A stretch of 33,286 nucleotides of DNA from positions 1 to 33,286 of the forward strand of contig JAEUSK010000134.1 in assembly GCA_016787925.1 (NCBI GenBank), written 5' to 3'. Positions 8,398 through 17,603 of the stretch are shown here, piece by piece; the first letter of the stretch is position 1; each line of letters opens with the position of its first letter. Both the position numbers and the translations under genes were made by a program. A model generated the notes under the pieces. It was not told where the DNA came from. It did no database searches and saw only the letters and a list, made by a program, of their open reading frames with translations. Source of the DNA: a bacterium. GTDB lineage: Bacteria; CLD3; SB21.

Positions 8398-9732
8398 ATG
8401 TCAGTTGCAGAGAAATTGAACACAAAGATCCCGTCCTACTTGAAATATAAAGTGAAAGATATGTCCCTCGCCGCTTGGGGACGTAAAGAAATATTGTTGG
8501 CCGAGGCGGAAATGCCTGGTCTTATGTCGCTTCGCAAAGAATATGGAAAGCTGAAACCCCTTAAGGGCGCCCGCATAGCCGGCTGTCTGCATATGACGAT
8601 CCAAACCGCTGTTCTGATAGAGACGTTGGTCGAACTCGGCGCTGAGGTTACCTGGTCTTCCTGTAATATTTTTTCCACACAAGACCACGCGGCCGCGGCC
8701 ATTGCCGCAAACGGCATTCCGGTATATGCCTGGAAGGGAATGAACGCCGAAGAATTCGATTGGTGTATTGAGCAGACTTTGTTTTTCGGTGAAGACCGGA
8801 AACCTCTAAACATGATCCTCGACGATGGCGGCGATCTGACCAATATGGTATTTGATAAATATCCGGAACTGATCAAAGACATACGCGGCCTGTCAGAGGA
8901 AACGACGACCGGTGTGCATCGTTTGTATGAAAGAATGAAGGCCGGCACATTGCCGATTCCCGCGATCAATGTCAACGACTCGGTGACCAAATCTAAATTT
9001 GACAACAAGTACGGCTGCCGCGAATCTCTCGTCGATGCTATCCGTAGAGCAACCGATCTCATGCTTGCCGGAAAAGTTGCGGTCGTTGCCGGATTTGGCG
9101 ATGTCGGAAAGGGTTCCGCTGAATCGCTCAGCAGCGCAGGCGTTCGCGTAATCGTCACTGAAATTGATCCCATTTGCGCTCTTCAAGCTGCAATGGAAGG
9201 ATATGAAGTAAAGAAAATGGATCAGGCTGTTAAAGAGGCAGATATTGTTGTGACGGCCACCGGCAATATGAATATCGTTACGGACCGCCATTTCAAGGCA
9301 ATGAAAGATAAAGCCGTCGTGTGTAATATCGGGCATTTTGATACGGAAATCGACATGGCATGGTTGAATAAGCATTACGGTAAGACCAAAGAAGAAATCA
9401 AGCCGCAAGTTGATAAATATACGATCGATGGCAAGGACATAATTGTTCTCGCAGAAGGACGATTGGTCAATCTCGGCTGCGCAATGGGGCATCCGTCTTT
9501 CGTCATGTCGAACTCGTTTACGAATCAGGTATTGGCACAACTGGAACTATGGAATCATTCCGGCCGTTATGAAAAGAAAGTTTATACCTTACCGAAACAT
9601 CTTGATGAAAAAGTTGCGCGTCTGCATCTGGAGAAGATTGGCGTCGAACTGGACACACTAACCACAGAACAGGCGAAATATATCGGCGTGACGGTTGAAG
9701 GCCCTTACAAATCGGATATGTACAGATACTAA
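8398..9732 (+). CDS. ahcY: S-adenosylhomocysteine hydrolase
   Basis: A full-length 444-residue adenosylhomocysteinase, which reversibly splits S-adenosylhomocysteine to homocysteine and adenosine with tightly bound NAD. It is cytosolic and part of the methyl cycle. Conserved features are the substrate-side HMT (65-67), the SEETTTG stretch around Glu168, Lys198 and Asp202 in [10 protein letters not shown], the Rossmann loop GFGDVGKG (232-239), and the C-terminal tyrosine segment ending YRY. AGGAG lies seven bases before the ATG. The gene ends in a strong hairpin terminator. A homocysteine methyltransferase follows, so the product of AhcY is the substrate of its neighbour. Confidence 0.97.
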   Translation: MSVAEKLNTKIPSYLKYKVKDMSLAAWGRKEILLAEAEMPGLMSLRKEYGKLKPLKGARIAGCLHMTIQTAVLIETLVELGAEVTWSSCNIFSTQDHAAAAIAANGIPVYAWKGMNAEEFDWCIEQTLFFGEDRKPLNMILDDGGDLTNMVFDKYPELIKDIRGLSEETTTGVHRLYERMKAGTLPIPAINVNDSVTKSKFDNKYGCRESLVDAIRRATDLMLAGKVAVVAGFGDVGKGSAESLSSAGVRVIVTEIDPICALQAAMEGYEVKKMDQAVKEADIVVTATGNMNIVTDRHFKAMKDKAVVCNIGHFDTEIDMAWLNKHYGKTKEEIKPQVDKYTIDGKDIIVLAEGRLVNLGCAMGHPSFVMSNSFTNQVLAQLELWNHSGRYEKKVYTLPKHLDEKVARLHLEKIGVELDTLTTEQAKYIGVTVEGPYKSDMYRY

Positions 9733-9753
9733 CAGAACAAAACGATTATTTAG

Positions 9754-9787
9754 AAAGCGATTTCGAGTAATCGGGATCGCTTTTTTT
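9754..9787 (+). terminator. Rho-independent terminator after ahcY
   Basis: AAAGCGAT (9754-9761) pairs perfectly with ATCGCTTT (9776-9783). The stem extends inward through two G-T pairs and CGA/TCG to a GTAA tetraloop, about 13 pairs in all. A run of seven T follows at 9781-9787. It separates ahcY from the methionine synthase gene. Confidence 0.88.
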
Positions 9788-9793
9788 ATGTGT

Positions 9794-9849
9794 GCCACAG
9801 AGATTACGGAGCTTTCCTTAATGAATTATTCCTCCGTGCCCCCTGTGGC
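9794..9849. repeat. Imperfect 18-bp inverted repeat in the metH leader
   Basis: The left arm 9794-9811 and right arm 9832-9849 are complementary at 14 of 18 positions, with perfect outer GCCACAG/CTGTGGC and inner CGGAG/CTCCG blocks around a 20-nt AT-rich centre. It lies between the ahcY terminator and the metH start. The arm sequence resembles the CTCTGTG/CTGTGGC-rich palindromes I recall scattered between genes in environmental bacteria; that comparison is from memory. There is no T-run after it. Confidence 0.55.
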
Positions 9850-9867
9850 TTAAAAGCCAAGATTATA

Positions 9868-11679
9868 GTGAAACCTTTTTTGGACATACTAAAAGACCGG
9901 ATTGTCCTGTTCGACGGAGCGACCGGCACTAATCTTCAAATGCAAAATTTGAATGCAGATGATTTTGGCGGTGAAGAGTACAATGGATGCAACGAATATT
10001 TACTGATCACGAAGCCATCGGCAATGGAAAAAGTGCATGTTGATTTTCTCAAGGCCGGTGCGGACGTGATTGAAACGAATACTTTCGGCTCGGCTTCGAT
10101 TGTTTTGGCTGAATATAATCTGCAGGATAGGGCATATGAATTGAGCAAGCTCGGTGCAGAACTTGCAAAAAGATGCGCAGTCGGCTTCTCTACTCCCGAT
10201 AAACCGCGGTTTGTGGCGGGTTCGATTGGACCTACCACAAAACTGCCGTCTCTTGGCCATATTGATTTTGAATCAATGAGAAAAGCCTTCTATGATCAGA
10301 TGGCCGGATTATTTGACGGCGGTGCCGATCTCTTTTGTATTGAAACGTGTCAGGATATTTTGCAAACAAAGATTGCACTCTGCGCTGCTCAAGACCTATT
10401 CAAAGATCGCAGAAAAAAGATTCCGATCATTGTGTCCGTGACTGTAGAAATGACCGGGACGATGCTGATGGGAACTGAAATCAATGCGGCCTTAACAACG
10501 ATCGAGCCGTTCGATATTGTAGATGTAATTGGAATGAATTGTGCCACAGGGCCAAAAGAAATGTCCGAAAATATCCGTTTTCTTTGCCACAATTCTCCCA
10601 AACCGGTTTTTTGTATGCCGAATGCAGGAATCCCTGAAAATATTGGCGGTAAAGCGCATTACCATCTTTCACCGGATGAATTAACAAAATGGCTGTGCCA
10701 CTTTTCCAAAGACTTTGGTGTCAACATTGTCGGTGGCTGCTGCGGAACAACACCCGAACATATAAAAGCACTCGCCGATCAGATTAGCCATTTGAATCCC
10801 CGCGGACGCGAATGGAATTACGTGCCATCCGTTTCCTCGTTATACGCCGCAGTTCCTATGCAGATAGAACCTGCTCCAATAATCATCGGTGAGCGAACTA
10901 ACGCGAACGGATCCAAAAAATTTAAGGAATTATTGATCGCAGAAGATTATGACAGCATGGTCTCCATGGGCAAAGAACAGGTTCGCGAAGGAGCGCATGT
11001 ATTAGATGTTTGCGTGGCCTATGTTGGTCGTATTGAGACAAGAGACATGGAAGAAGTGATTAAACGGTTTAATACACAGGTTTCCATTCCGCTGATGATC
11101 GATTCCACAGAATATCCGGTGATCGAGAAAGCACTGCAAATGCTCGGGAGTCGTGCCATTGTTAATTCAATCAATCTGGAAGATGGCGAGGAGCGTCTGG
11201 AAAAAGTGTTACCGTTGTGCAAGCGTTACGGTGCAGCCGTTGTGGCACTGACAATTGATGAAGACGGTATGGCAAAAACACGTGAAAAAAAATTTGAGAT
11301 TGCCAAACGAATCCACAATCTTGTGGTCAATAAATACGGCTTGCGCGAAGAGGATCTGATCTTTGATACGTTGACATTCACGCTGGGATCGGGCGATGAG
11401 GAATTCAGAAAAGCAGGAATTGAAACGCTCGAAGCCATTCGGCTGATCAAAAAAGCATTCCCAAAGGTCAAAACGCTACTGGGTGTGAGTAATATTTCGT
11501 TCGGATTAAATCCTGAAGCACGCCATGTGATCAATTCGGTATTTCTTCATTACGCAATCGAAGCAGGACTGGACATGGCCATTGTTAATGCCCAAAAAAT
11601 AAAACCCTTGTACAAAATTGACGAGAAAGAACGCGAACTAGCGCGTCAGATCATTTTTGATGAGAGAAGATATAATTAG
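9868..11679 (+). CDS. metH: Methionine synthase, homocysteine- and folate-binding domains only
   Basis: About 603 residues, matching the first two modules of cobalamin-dependent MetH. The homocysteine methyltransferase barrel (1-310) has zinc ligands Cys225 (GMNCATGP) and Cys291-Cys292 (GGCCGTTP). The pterin-binding barrel (from about 337, IIIGERTN) runs to the end, with DSTEYPVIEKAL and the NINxED-like SINLEDG. The protein stops at FDERRYN, exactly where the B12-binding module of full-length MetH (about 1200 residues) would begin. Neither the cobalamin nor the AdoMet reactivation domain is in the window. The open frame extends back to 9790 through the inverted repeat, but homology begins at GTG 9868, which I chose; the ribosome-binding site is weak. 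It is either half of a split MetH or a truncated gene. Confidence 0.88.
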   Translation: MKPFLDILKDRIVLFDGATGTNLQMQNLNADDFGGEEYNGCNEYLLITKPSAMEKVHVDFLKAGADVIETNTFGSASIVLAEYNLQDRAYELSKLGAELAKRCAVGFSTPDKPRFVAGSIGPTTKLPSLGHIDFESMRKAFYDQMAGLFDGGADLFCIETCQDILQTKIALCAAQDLFKDRRKKIPIIVSVTVEMTGTMLMGTEINAALTTIEPFDIVDVIGMNCATGPKEMSENIRFLCHNSPKPVFCMPNAGIPENIGGKAHYHLSPDELTKWLCHFSKDFGVNIVGGCCGTTPEHIKALADQISHLNPRGREWNYVPSVSSLYAAVPMQIEPAPIIIGERTNANGSKKFKELLIAEDYDSMVSMGKEQVREGAHVLDVCVAYVGRIETRDMEEVIKRFNTQVSIPLMIDSTEYPVIEKALQMLGSRAIVNSINLEDGEERLEKVLPLCKRYGAAVVALTIDEDGMAKTREKKFEIAKRIHNLVVNKYGLREEDLIFDTLTFTLGSGDEEFRKAGIETLEAIRLIKKAFPKVKTLLGVSNISFGLNPEARHVINSVFLHYAIEAGLDMAIVNAQKIKPLYKIDEKERELARQIIFDERRYN

Positions 11680-11707
11680 TCATAATTACAGCATTTGATG
11701 TGCTTGG

Positions 11708-12889
11708 TTAGTAGACTTTTTCAATTTCATTGAAATTCCCGTCTTCATTAACCTTGATAACATAGACATCACCTCCCACACCATAGCTATAAGTCATACC
11801 GGTAATAAAATACCCGCCGTCAAGACATTGTTTGATCGAATAACCGTAATCATCAGCAGCGCCTCCAAAAGAACGGCTCCAGAGAGAATCTCCATTAGCG
11901 CTGACCTTCAATAAATAGACATCAGATGAATTATTAGAGTTATTCAGAACACTTCCGGCAACTAAGAATCCCCCATCGTCCGCAAGTTCGACTGAACTGC
12001 CAGCCCAATAACCGTATCCATCAAATGTTCGAGTCCAGACTGTGTCGCCACTGGAATTAGCTTTAATCAAGTAAATGTCGTTTTCCATTCGTCCAACAAT
12101 AATGTAACCGTTATCCTTAGTTTGCTTGATATCACGACCAATATCATTGCCACTTCCTCCATAGGTCTTATTCCAGGTAATATTTCCTGTGGCATCGGTT
12201 TTGACTAAATATACGTCCTCATTGCCGGAATCAACCGTGTGGCCGGCAATGATATAACCACCGTCATTTGTGTTTAGAATAGACGATCCAAAGTTATTAC
12301 CTGCTCTCGAGTAAGTCTTGGACCAAAGCGAATCACCGCTGGAATTGATTTTCAACAAATAAACGTCATAATAAACGCCGTTTATACCATTCCTACCGCA
12401 GATAAGATAGCCTCCATCGGGTGTTTGGAGTATAGAGGCAGCTTCTTCACTGTCGTTCAGACTACCGTAATATCTACTCCACTGCAGATTGGATATTGCG
12501 TCAAGTTTTATGACATAAACATTGTCATACTGAATGTCGTCAATCGATCGCCCCACAATGATAACTCCACCATCCGAAGTGGACTTGATATCAAAAAAAC
12601 CATCTCTATATGTCATACCATAGGATCTTGTCCATAAGGTATCACCGCTGGAATTTATTTTTACCAAATATCCATTTTCATCAATACCGGATGAGTCGCC
12701 GGTTATTCCGGCAATGAGATAACCGCCGTCGGAAGATTGAACAGAAGCCAAGCCCATTTGCCAATCTGAATTCCCAATTGCTTTTTCAAATGTAATAATC
12801 GGAGCCTCATGCAAGGAAGATTTGTTATTATCGCATCCTATTGCGATAACTGCTAATATGAAGCATGAAAGGATTTGTGATGTTCTCAT
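11708..12889 (-). CDS. Seven-repeat lipoprotein, probable beta-propeller
   Basis: A 393-residue lipoprotein: the hydrophobic N-terminus ends in AIGC with Cys19 as the acylation site. The rest is seven repeats of about 50 residues, each with a DGGYxIxG core (DGGYLIAG, DGGVIIVG, DGGYLICG, DGGYIIAG, DNGYIIVG, DGGFLVAG, DGGYFITG), a following DVYLLKI strand, and usually GDxLWxxxYG. Such repeats occur in secreted FCB-group proteins and are expected to fold as blades, so seven suggest one closed propeller. No catalytic motif is visible. AGGAG at 12896-12900 supports the ATG. It converges with metH, with 28 nt between the ends and no clear terminator. Function unknown; perhaps binding at the cell surface. 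Confidence 0.85.
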   Translation of the reverse strand: MRTSQILSCFILAVIAIGCDNNKSSLHEAPIITFEKAIGNSDWQMGLASVQSSDGGYLIAGITGDSSGIDENGYLVKINSSGDTLWTRSYGMTYRDGFFDIKSTSDGGVIIVGRSIDDIQYDNVYVIKLDAISNLQWSRYYGSLNDSEEAASILQTPDGGYLICGRNGINGVYYDVYLLKINSSGDSLWSKTYSRAGNNFGSSILNTNDGGYIIAGHTVDSGNEDVYLVKTDATGNITWNKTYGGSGNDIGRDIKQTKDNGYIIVGRMENDIYLIKANSSGDTVWTRTFDGYGYWAGSSVELADDGGFLVAGSVLNNSNNSSDVYLLKVSANGDSLWSRSFGGAADDYGYSIKQCLDGGYFITGMTYSYGVGGDVYVIKVNEDGNFNEIEKVY

Positions 12890-12994
12890 AGAATACTCCT
12901 GATTTTGAGACTAGAAACCTCCACTACATACAAGAGTGCAAAACTATGCAGAAAACTTACAGAGTATTTTAAATAATTTACAATTAAATGTTCA

Positions 12995-14656
12995 TTATTC
13001 ACTGCTAATCGTCCACAGCCAGTACTTATCAATTTCACCTAAAATACTCGTATGCGTATTCTTAATCCGCTTATTGTATCCAACAATCTCGTCTCTCCAA
13101 AATAAAAAAGTCGCCGGCTGATCCTCGTATATAATGGCCTGAAATTTCTTCCACGTAGGCGCCGCATCGAGAGGGTTTATATAACTTTTCCCCTTTTCGA
13201 TCAGTTTGTCAACTTCCGCGTTTTGATACGATACATCGTTGTAGGTATTCTTTTTCAGGTCGGAATTCCATTCACTGGTGGGATCAATTTGTAATGTCAC
13301 GCCAATTCCGGAAATGAATGCGTCATAGTTTTTTTTCAGTTCATTATCATAAAAAACGTTGGTCTCCACGCTTTGAACATGCACTTTGATACCAACGGCT
13401 TCTAAATTTTTTTGAATGATCAGCGCCGCAAACTCGCGCCGGTCATTTCCCGCATCATAATAAAGATTAAACTCGAATTTACGGCCATCCCGGTCAATAA
13501 CTCCATCACCATCATGGTCGAACCAGTTTTCTTGTTTCAACATTCTTTTTGCCAAATCAGGATCATACGGAAGCGGTCGGAGCGAATCATTGATCGCCCA
13601 TTTAAATACCGGCGAAATCGGAGAAACCGCCTGTTGTCCGTATTCTCCTAAAAACCCTTCCACGATCTCCTGCCTGTTGATCGCAATCGTTAGCGCTTTA
13701 CGAACGTTTTTGTTCCCGAACAAAGGGTGCGGCTTGATTATTGTGCCCTTACTCTCGTGGTAAATTTTCTGATCGATATTTTGCCATCCGACATAATCAT
13801 AATAACGGGCTTTCATCACGTCGATGCGAATAGAGGGATTTTCTTTCTTAATTTGCGCAACGTCCTGAGGATTGATCGGATACATGACGTCAACTTCTCC
13901 TGTTTTCAGACTCGTAAGGCGCGTTGTGTATTCTGGAATAACACGGAATACGATCTGATCAACTTTCCCGGCCGCAGGAACGGTTGATTCTTCCCGCGAT
14001 TTGTATACAATCTGTTCCTGCTTCTTCCAAACACTTAACCCGTAAGAGCCGGCGGACAGCGGATTTAGATTAAACGGATGAGTTCGCAGATCGGCCGGTT
14101 TGACATCTTTTAATAAGTGATAGGGTAAAAAACCCGGTTGTAAATTAGTATCATAAATTTGAAGCGGATTTGCCTGTTTAAAATTGAATGTAAGAGTAGA
14201 GTCGTTAATAATTCGAATTGCTTTATCCAGGCTTCCGCTCTCGTCAATATCCAGCATCTGCAACTGGTCCTTTTTTGAACTCGCAACGTCGGGATGATTG
14301 ATCAATTCAAATGTGAATTTGATATCTCTGGCGGTAACCCTTTCCCCGTCTTCCCAAAAAATATCAGAGCGTAGAAAATAGGTAAGAGATTTGTGATCCT
14401 GAGAAAATTCAAAGCGCTTCGCTAATAGCGGTTGGTAATGAATCATACCCGTAACCGTATCAAACTCCGATTCCAGTAACCGCGGAAACAGGCCCGTGCA
14501 CAGAATTCGCCCGAAAGCGGTTACATGCGTTACGGGGTTAATTTGATCCGGATCGGCTTTGACGGCAACGACGACGGTGGAACCGTTGTGTTTCGTTGAA
14601 CAGGAAAAAATACAAAATGCGGCAGTTACAAGAATGATTCGATTGAATTTATTCAT
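12995..14656 (-). CDS. Peptide ABC transporter substrate-binding lipoprotein (SBP family 5)
   Basis: A 553-residue extracellular solute-binding protein of the DppA/OppA/NikA family. It has a lipoprotein signal with Cys19 (CIFSC) and a mature part that begins with the usual VVAVKADPDQINP strand. Typical family landmarks include the LFPRLLE segment, YFLRSDIFWEDGERVTARD, and a late VRKALTIAINRQEIV helix. It would capture oligopeptides or similar ligands at the outer face of the inner membrane. No permease or ATPase genes (DppBCDF) are nearby, so the transporter it serves must be encoded elsewhere. A gap of about 105 nt separates it from the seven-repeat lipoprotein downstream. Confidence 0.9.
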   Translation of the reverse strand: MNKFNRIILVTAAFCIFSCSTKHNGSTVVVAVKADPDQINPVTHVTAFGRILCTGLFPRLLESEFDTVTGMIHYQPLLAKRFEFSQDHKSLTYFLRSDIFWEDGERVTARDIKFTFELINHPDVASSKKDQLQMLDIDESGSLDKAIRIINDSTLTFNFKQANPLQIYDTNLQPGFLPYHLLKDVKPADLRTHPFNLNPLSAGSYGLSVWKKQEQIVYKSREESTVPAAGKVDQIVFRVIPEYTTRLTSLKTGEVDVMYPINPQDVAQIKKENPSIRIDVMKARYYDYVGWQNIDQKIYHESKGTIIKPHPLFGNKNVRKALTIAINRQEIVEGFLGEYGQQAVSPISPVFKWAINDSLRPLPYDPDLAKRMLKQENWFDHDGDGVIDRDGRKFEFNLYYDAGNDRREFAALIIQKNLEAVGIKVHVQSVETNVFYDNELKKNYDAFISGIGVTLQIDPTSEWNSDLKKNTYNDVSYQNAEVDKLIEKGKSYINPLDAAPTWKKFQAIIYEDQPATFLFWRDEIVGYNKRIKNTHTSILGEIDKYWLWTISSE

Positions 14657-14674
14657 CTGAAAACCTCTAAAAAA

Positions 14675-14715
14675 TTAAAAAATAATAGGCCTATCCCCTA
14701 TATTGGATAGGCCTA
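14675..14715 (-). terminator. Rho-independent terminator after the FprA-like gene
   Basis: TAGGCCTATCC (14686-14696) and GGATAGGCCTA (14705-14715) form a perfect 11-bp stem with an 8-nt loop. Read on the minus strand, the stem is followed by a T-rich stretch (14685 down to 14675). It lies about 30 nt beyond the stop of the reductase gene and before the peptide-binding protein gene. Confidence 0.82.
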
Positions 14716-14746
14716 ATGTATAGAAAATTTTCAAAAGAAAAGATGT

Positions 14747-16147
14747 CTATTTTTTACCAAGCGCTCCGAGCATGTCATCAACGCGCGTGTATTTCAATCG
14801 CGGGCGGCCAAGGGCTTGGCCTTTCTGTATTTCCAACTGGTCCAATTTCTGCCATTCGCCGAATGTAACAAACTTGACTTTTTTCTCAGAGAGCATACTT
14901 TCCAAAGCTTCGCGCTTCGGGAGGGCAGGAGAAAAACATTTGTTTTGCTTCAAATCCTCGAGCATCATATTAACTGTTGCCTGTGAATCCGGTTTATTCG
15001 TGCCGATCACGCCGGACGGGCCGCGTTTGATCCAACCCACCACGTATTCACCTTCGATGATCTTATCGTTTTTCGGATCATGAACTCTTCCATCTTTATT
15101 TGGAATTACGCCCCAGCTATCGTTAAATGGAATGTCCGGTAGCGCAACGCCCTTATAACCAATGGACCGAAAAACTAATCCGGCTTTTATTGTTTCAAAT
15201 TTATCAGTAGCGCGCGGACGTAACGTGCCGTCTTTGTTCTGGAATAATTCATTCTTAACTATTTTTACCGCTTCAACACGATCTCTGCCTGTAATCTCCA
15301 CCGGTGAGACCAAAAAACGCATAAATAGTTTTTTTGGTTTTCCTTTAGGAGATTGGGTAGCGTAACCAGTCATGATTTCAATATTTTTTTGAATAGTGCT
15401 GTCAGGATTGGCCTCCAGAGCGGCTTTACTCAGTGGATCTAATGTAACCTCATTAATATCCGCGATGGCGTCCGTTTCTTCCAATTCACCCAGCTCTTTG
15501 ACCTCCGGATTTGTGAATGCGGCTTGGGCTGGGCCACGACGGCCGAGGAGATAAATTTCACGCACCTTACTGTTTTTCAAAGCTTCCAATGCATAATCAG
15601 CCATATCGGTCTTAACCAGCTCATCGTAACTGCTCGCTAATATCCGTGCAACATCCATTGCGACGTTTCCAACGCCGACCACGACCGCACATTCCTGTGT
15701 GAGATCAAATTTATAATCACGATAATCAGGATGGCCGTTATACCATGCAACGAACTCCGTTGCCGGGTGGCTTCCGGGGAGATCTTCGCCGGGAATTTCC
15801 ATTCTTTTGTCTGTTTGTGCTCCGACCGCGTAAATGACCTGGTGATAAAATTTTAGCATGTCGGCGTGCGTCAAATCCTTACCGAATTCTACATTGCCGT
15901 AAAACCGAAAATTAGGATCCGCGGCAATTTTATCGTAAACTTTCGTCACTGATTTGATCTTTGCATGATCCGGCGCCACACCGCCTCGGACAAGGCCAAA
16001 CGGCGTCGGCAGGCGGTCAAACATGTCGATCTGAACGATCAGATCTTTTTGTTTCTGCAGATGATCCGCTGCATAAAAGCCCGACGGGCCAGATCCAATG
16101 ATCGCTATTCTTAATGGATTCTCAACAGTACCAATTTGCGCGTTCAT
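14747..16147 (-). CDS. fprA: Ferredoxin/adrenodoxin-NADP reductase, FprA-like
   Basis: A 466-residue FAD- and NADP-binding oxidoreductase of the adrenodoxin-reductase/mycobacterial FprA type, which passes electrons between NADPH and ferredoxin. FAD motif GSGPSG is at 18-23, and LPTPFGLVRGGVAPDH (46-61) is diagnostic of the family. NADP motif GVGNVA is at 158-163, and the late FAD contact GWIKRGPSGVIGTN is near 370. Length matches FprA (about 456). AAGGA at 16157-16161 gives a good ribosome-binding site. It is monocistronic on layout, with terminators before and after. It may supply electrons to ferredoxin-dependent enzymes such as the desaturase, though that link is only a guess. Confidence 0.92.
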   Translation of the reverse strand: MNAQIGTVENPLRIAIIGSGPSGFYAADHLQKQKDLIVQIDMFDRLPTPFGLVRGGVAPDHAKIKSVTKVYDKIAADPNFRFYGNVEFGKDLTHADMLKFYHQVIYAVGAQTDKRMEIPGEDLPGSHPATEFVAWYNGHPDYRDYKFDLTQECAVVVGVGNVAMDVARILASSYDELVKTDMADYALEALKNSKVREIYLLGRRGPAQAAFTNPEVKELGELEETDAIADINEVTLDPLSKAALEANPDSTIQKNIEIMTGYATQSPKGKPKKLFMRFLVSPVEITGRDRVEAVKIVKNELFQNKDGTLRPRATDKFETIKAGLVFRSIGYKGVALPDIPFNDSWGVIPNKDGRVHDPKNDKIIEGEYVVGWIKRGPSGVIGTNKPDSQATVNMMLEDLKQNKCFSPALPKREALESMLSEKKVKFVTFGEWQKLDQLEIQKGQALGRPRLKYTRVDDMLGALGKK

Positions 16148-16246
16148 AAGTCATTTTCCTTTGAAAGTAATAGAAATCCGGTCAAGATGAGTTATTTATG
16201 CGTAGATTTCCCTTATCTTTCGCTTGATGGCATACTTGACGATGAC

Positions 16247-16275
16247 AATTTACTCTTAAGCAACTGATTAAACAA
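16247..16275 (-). promoter_or_regulatory. Candidate sigma70-type promoter for the FprA-like gene
   Basis: On the minus strand, TTGTTT (16275-16270), 17 nt and TAAATT (16252-16247) lie about 100 nt before the ATG, in the gap after the thiolase terminator. Both boxes are partial matches. Confidence 0.3.
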
Positions 16276-16309
16276 TGACTTCTATCATGTTTTTGCAGAT
16301 TTTTGAAAA

Positions 16310-16347
16310 CCTATAAAACAAATGGCAGAGCGTTCAGACTCTGCCAT
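16310..16347 (-). terminator. Probable rho-independent terminator after acetyl-CoA acetyltransferase
   Basis: ATGGCAGAG (16322-16330) and CTCTGCCAT (16339-16347) form a perfect 9-bp stem with an 8-nt loop. On the minus strand it is followed by TTGTTTTAT, a modest T-rich tail. It lies about 48 nt past the thiolase stop. Confidence 0.65.
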
Positions 16348-16394
16348 AAATGGGGCTTATTTACGAGAATTCTTGACGGCTATTTCAGTTCTGA

Positions 16395-17570
16395 TTAGAT
16401 TTTCTCAACGATCAATGCGCTTGCTTCGCCTCCGCCAATACATAGCGCAGCAAGGCCAAACTTCTTATTCTGCTGTTTCATCGCGTAAAGCAGCGTAGTC
16501 AGGATACGTGCACCGCTTGCACCGATTGGATGGCCTAAAGCAATCGCCCCGCCGTGTATATTCATTTTTTCCGCAGGAATATGAAGTTCGTTTGCTGCGG
16601 CTAAACTGACGACGGCAAACGCCTCATTAATTTCAAAAAGGTCGATAGCATCAACCTTCATATTCGCTTTTTTCAGCGCTTTGGCGATCGCGTCGATCGG
16701 CGCTGTAGTGAACCACTCCGGCTTGCGCGCGGCCGATGCCTGTGCAACGATCTTCACCAAAGGCTTGAGCTTAAGTTGATCGGCTTTTTCTTTGGACATC
16801 ACAACCAAAGCAGCAGCGCCGTCATTAATCTTGGAAGCATTTGCAGCGGTAATGGTGCCATCTTTCTGAAAAGCGGGCTTCAACGTTAGCATTTTTTCAA
16901 AATTGGCTTTCCCGGGCTCTTCATCATCTGCGACAACTATGTCGCCTTTTTTGCCTTTGATGGTAACTCCAACAATTTCTTCTTTGAATGAACCGTCTTT
17001 CTGCGCTTTGATGGCACGTTCATAACTGGTCTTGGCAAACGCGTCCTGAACGTCGCGGGGAATATTACATTCCTTAGCGCATAATTCGCCCGCATTTCCC
17101 ATGTGATAATCATTATATACATCCCACAGACCATCTTTGATCATACTGTCCAAAACCTGCCCATGCCCCATGCGGTAACCGGTTCGGGCTTTCTCGAGCA
17201 GATACGGCGTGTTAGACATGCTCTCCATTCCGCCGGCGACGATGATTTCAGCATCGCCGCACATAATCGCTTGAGCGGCAAGCATGACAGATTTTAGACC
17301 TGAACCGCATACTTTGTTAATCGTCATACATGTAACGGCCTCGGGCAATCCTGCGAACAAAGCCGCTTGACGTGCCGGAGCCTGGCCTTCACCGGCAGTT
17401 AACACATTACCCATGATCACTTCATCGACCATGGATTTATCAATTCCCGCTCTTTTTATTGCCTCTTCAATGACCAATGCACCTAATCTGGTTGCGGTCA
17501 CATCACTTAAACTTCCCTGAAATGACCCGATCGGCGTCCTTGCTGCTGAAACAATTACAATGTCTCTCAT
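16395..17570 (-). CDS. Acetyl-CoA C-acetyltransferase (biosynthetic-type thiolase)
   Basis: A 391-residue thiolase of the AtoB/PhaA type that interconverts two acetyl-CoA with acetoacetyl-CoA and CoA. Catalytic residues are Cys88 (NKVCGSG), the NEAFAV motif, His347 (GGAIALGHPIGASG) and Cys377 (CIGGGEAS). Length is exactly that of the tetrameric cytosolic class, unlike the longer FadI-like thiolase at 2915. Likely roles are short-chain acyl-CoA breakdown, ketone or polyhydroxyalkanoate metabolism, or mevalonate entry; no partner gene distinguishes these. It starts 33 nt after the phoH stop and is probably transcribed with it. AAGGG precedes the ATG. Confidence 0.95.
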   Translation of the reverse strand: MRDIVIVSAARTPIGSFQGSLSDVTATRLGALVIEEAIKRAGIDKSMVDEVIMGNVLTAGEGQAPARQAALFAGLPEAVTCMTINKVCGSGLKSVMLAAQAIMCGDAEIIVAGGMESMSNTPYLLEKARTGYRMGHGQVLDSMIKDGLWDVYNDYHMGNAGELCAKECNIPRDVQDAFAKTSYERAIKAQKDGSFKEEIVGVTIKGKKGDIVVADDEEPGKANFEKMLTLKPAFQKDGTITAANASKINDGAAALVVMSKEKADQLKLKPLVKIVAQASAARKPEWFTTAPIDAIAKALKKANMKVDAIDLFEINEAFAVVSLAAANELHIPAEKMNIHGGAIALGHPIGASGARILTTLLYAMKQQNKKFGLAALCIGGGEASALIVEKI

Positions 17571-17603
17571 TTGAATTCCCTTATCTCATTAGTTGAAATC
17601 ATG

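Noticed and set aside
8436-9173. A 245-codon minus-strand frame inside ahcY
   Set aside because: Antisense shadow of a highly conserved gene; Ser/Arg-rich product with no recognisable domain.
9790-9867. N-terminal extension of the methionine synthase (26 codons)
   Set aside because: It runs through the palindromic repeat just after a terminator and has no similarity to MetH; GTG 9868 fits the family start.
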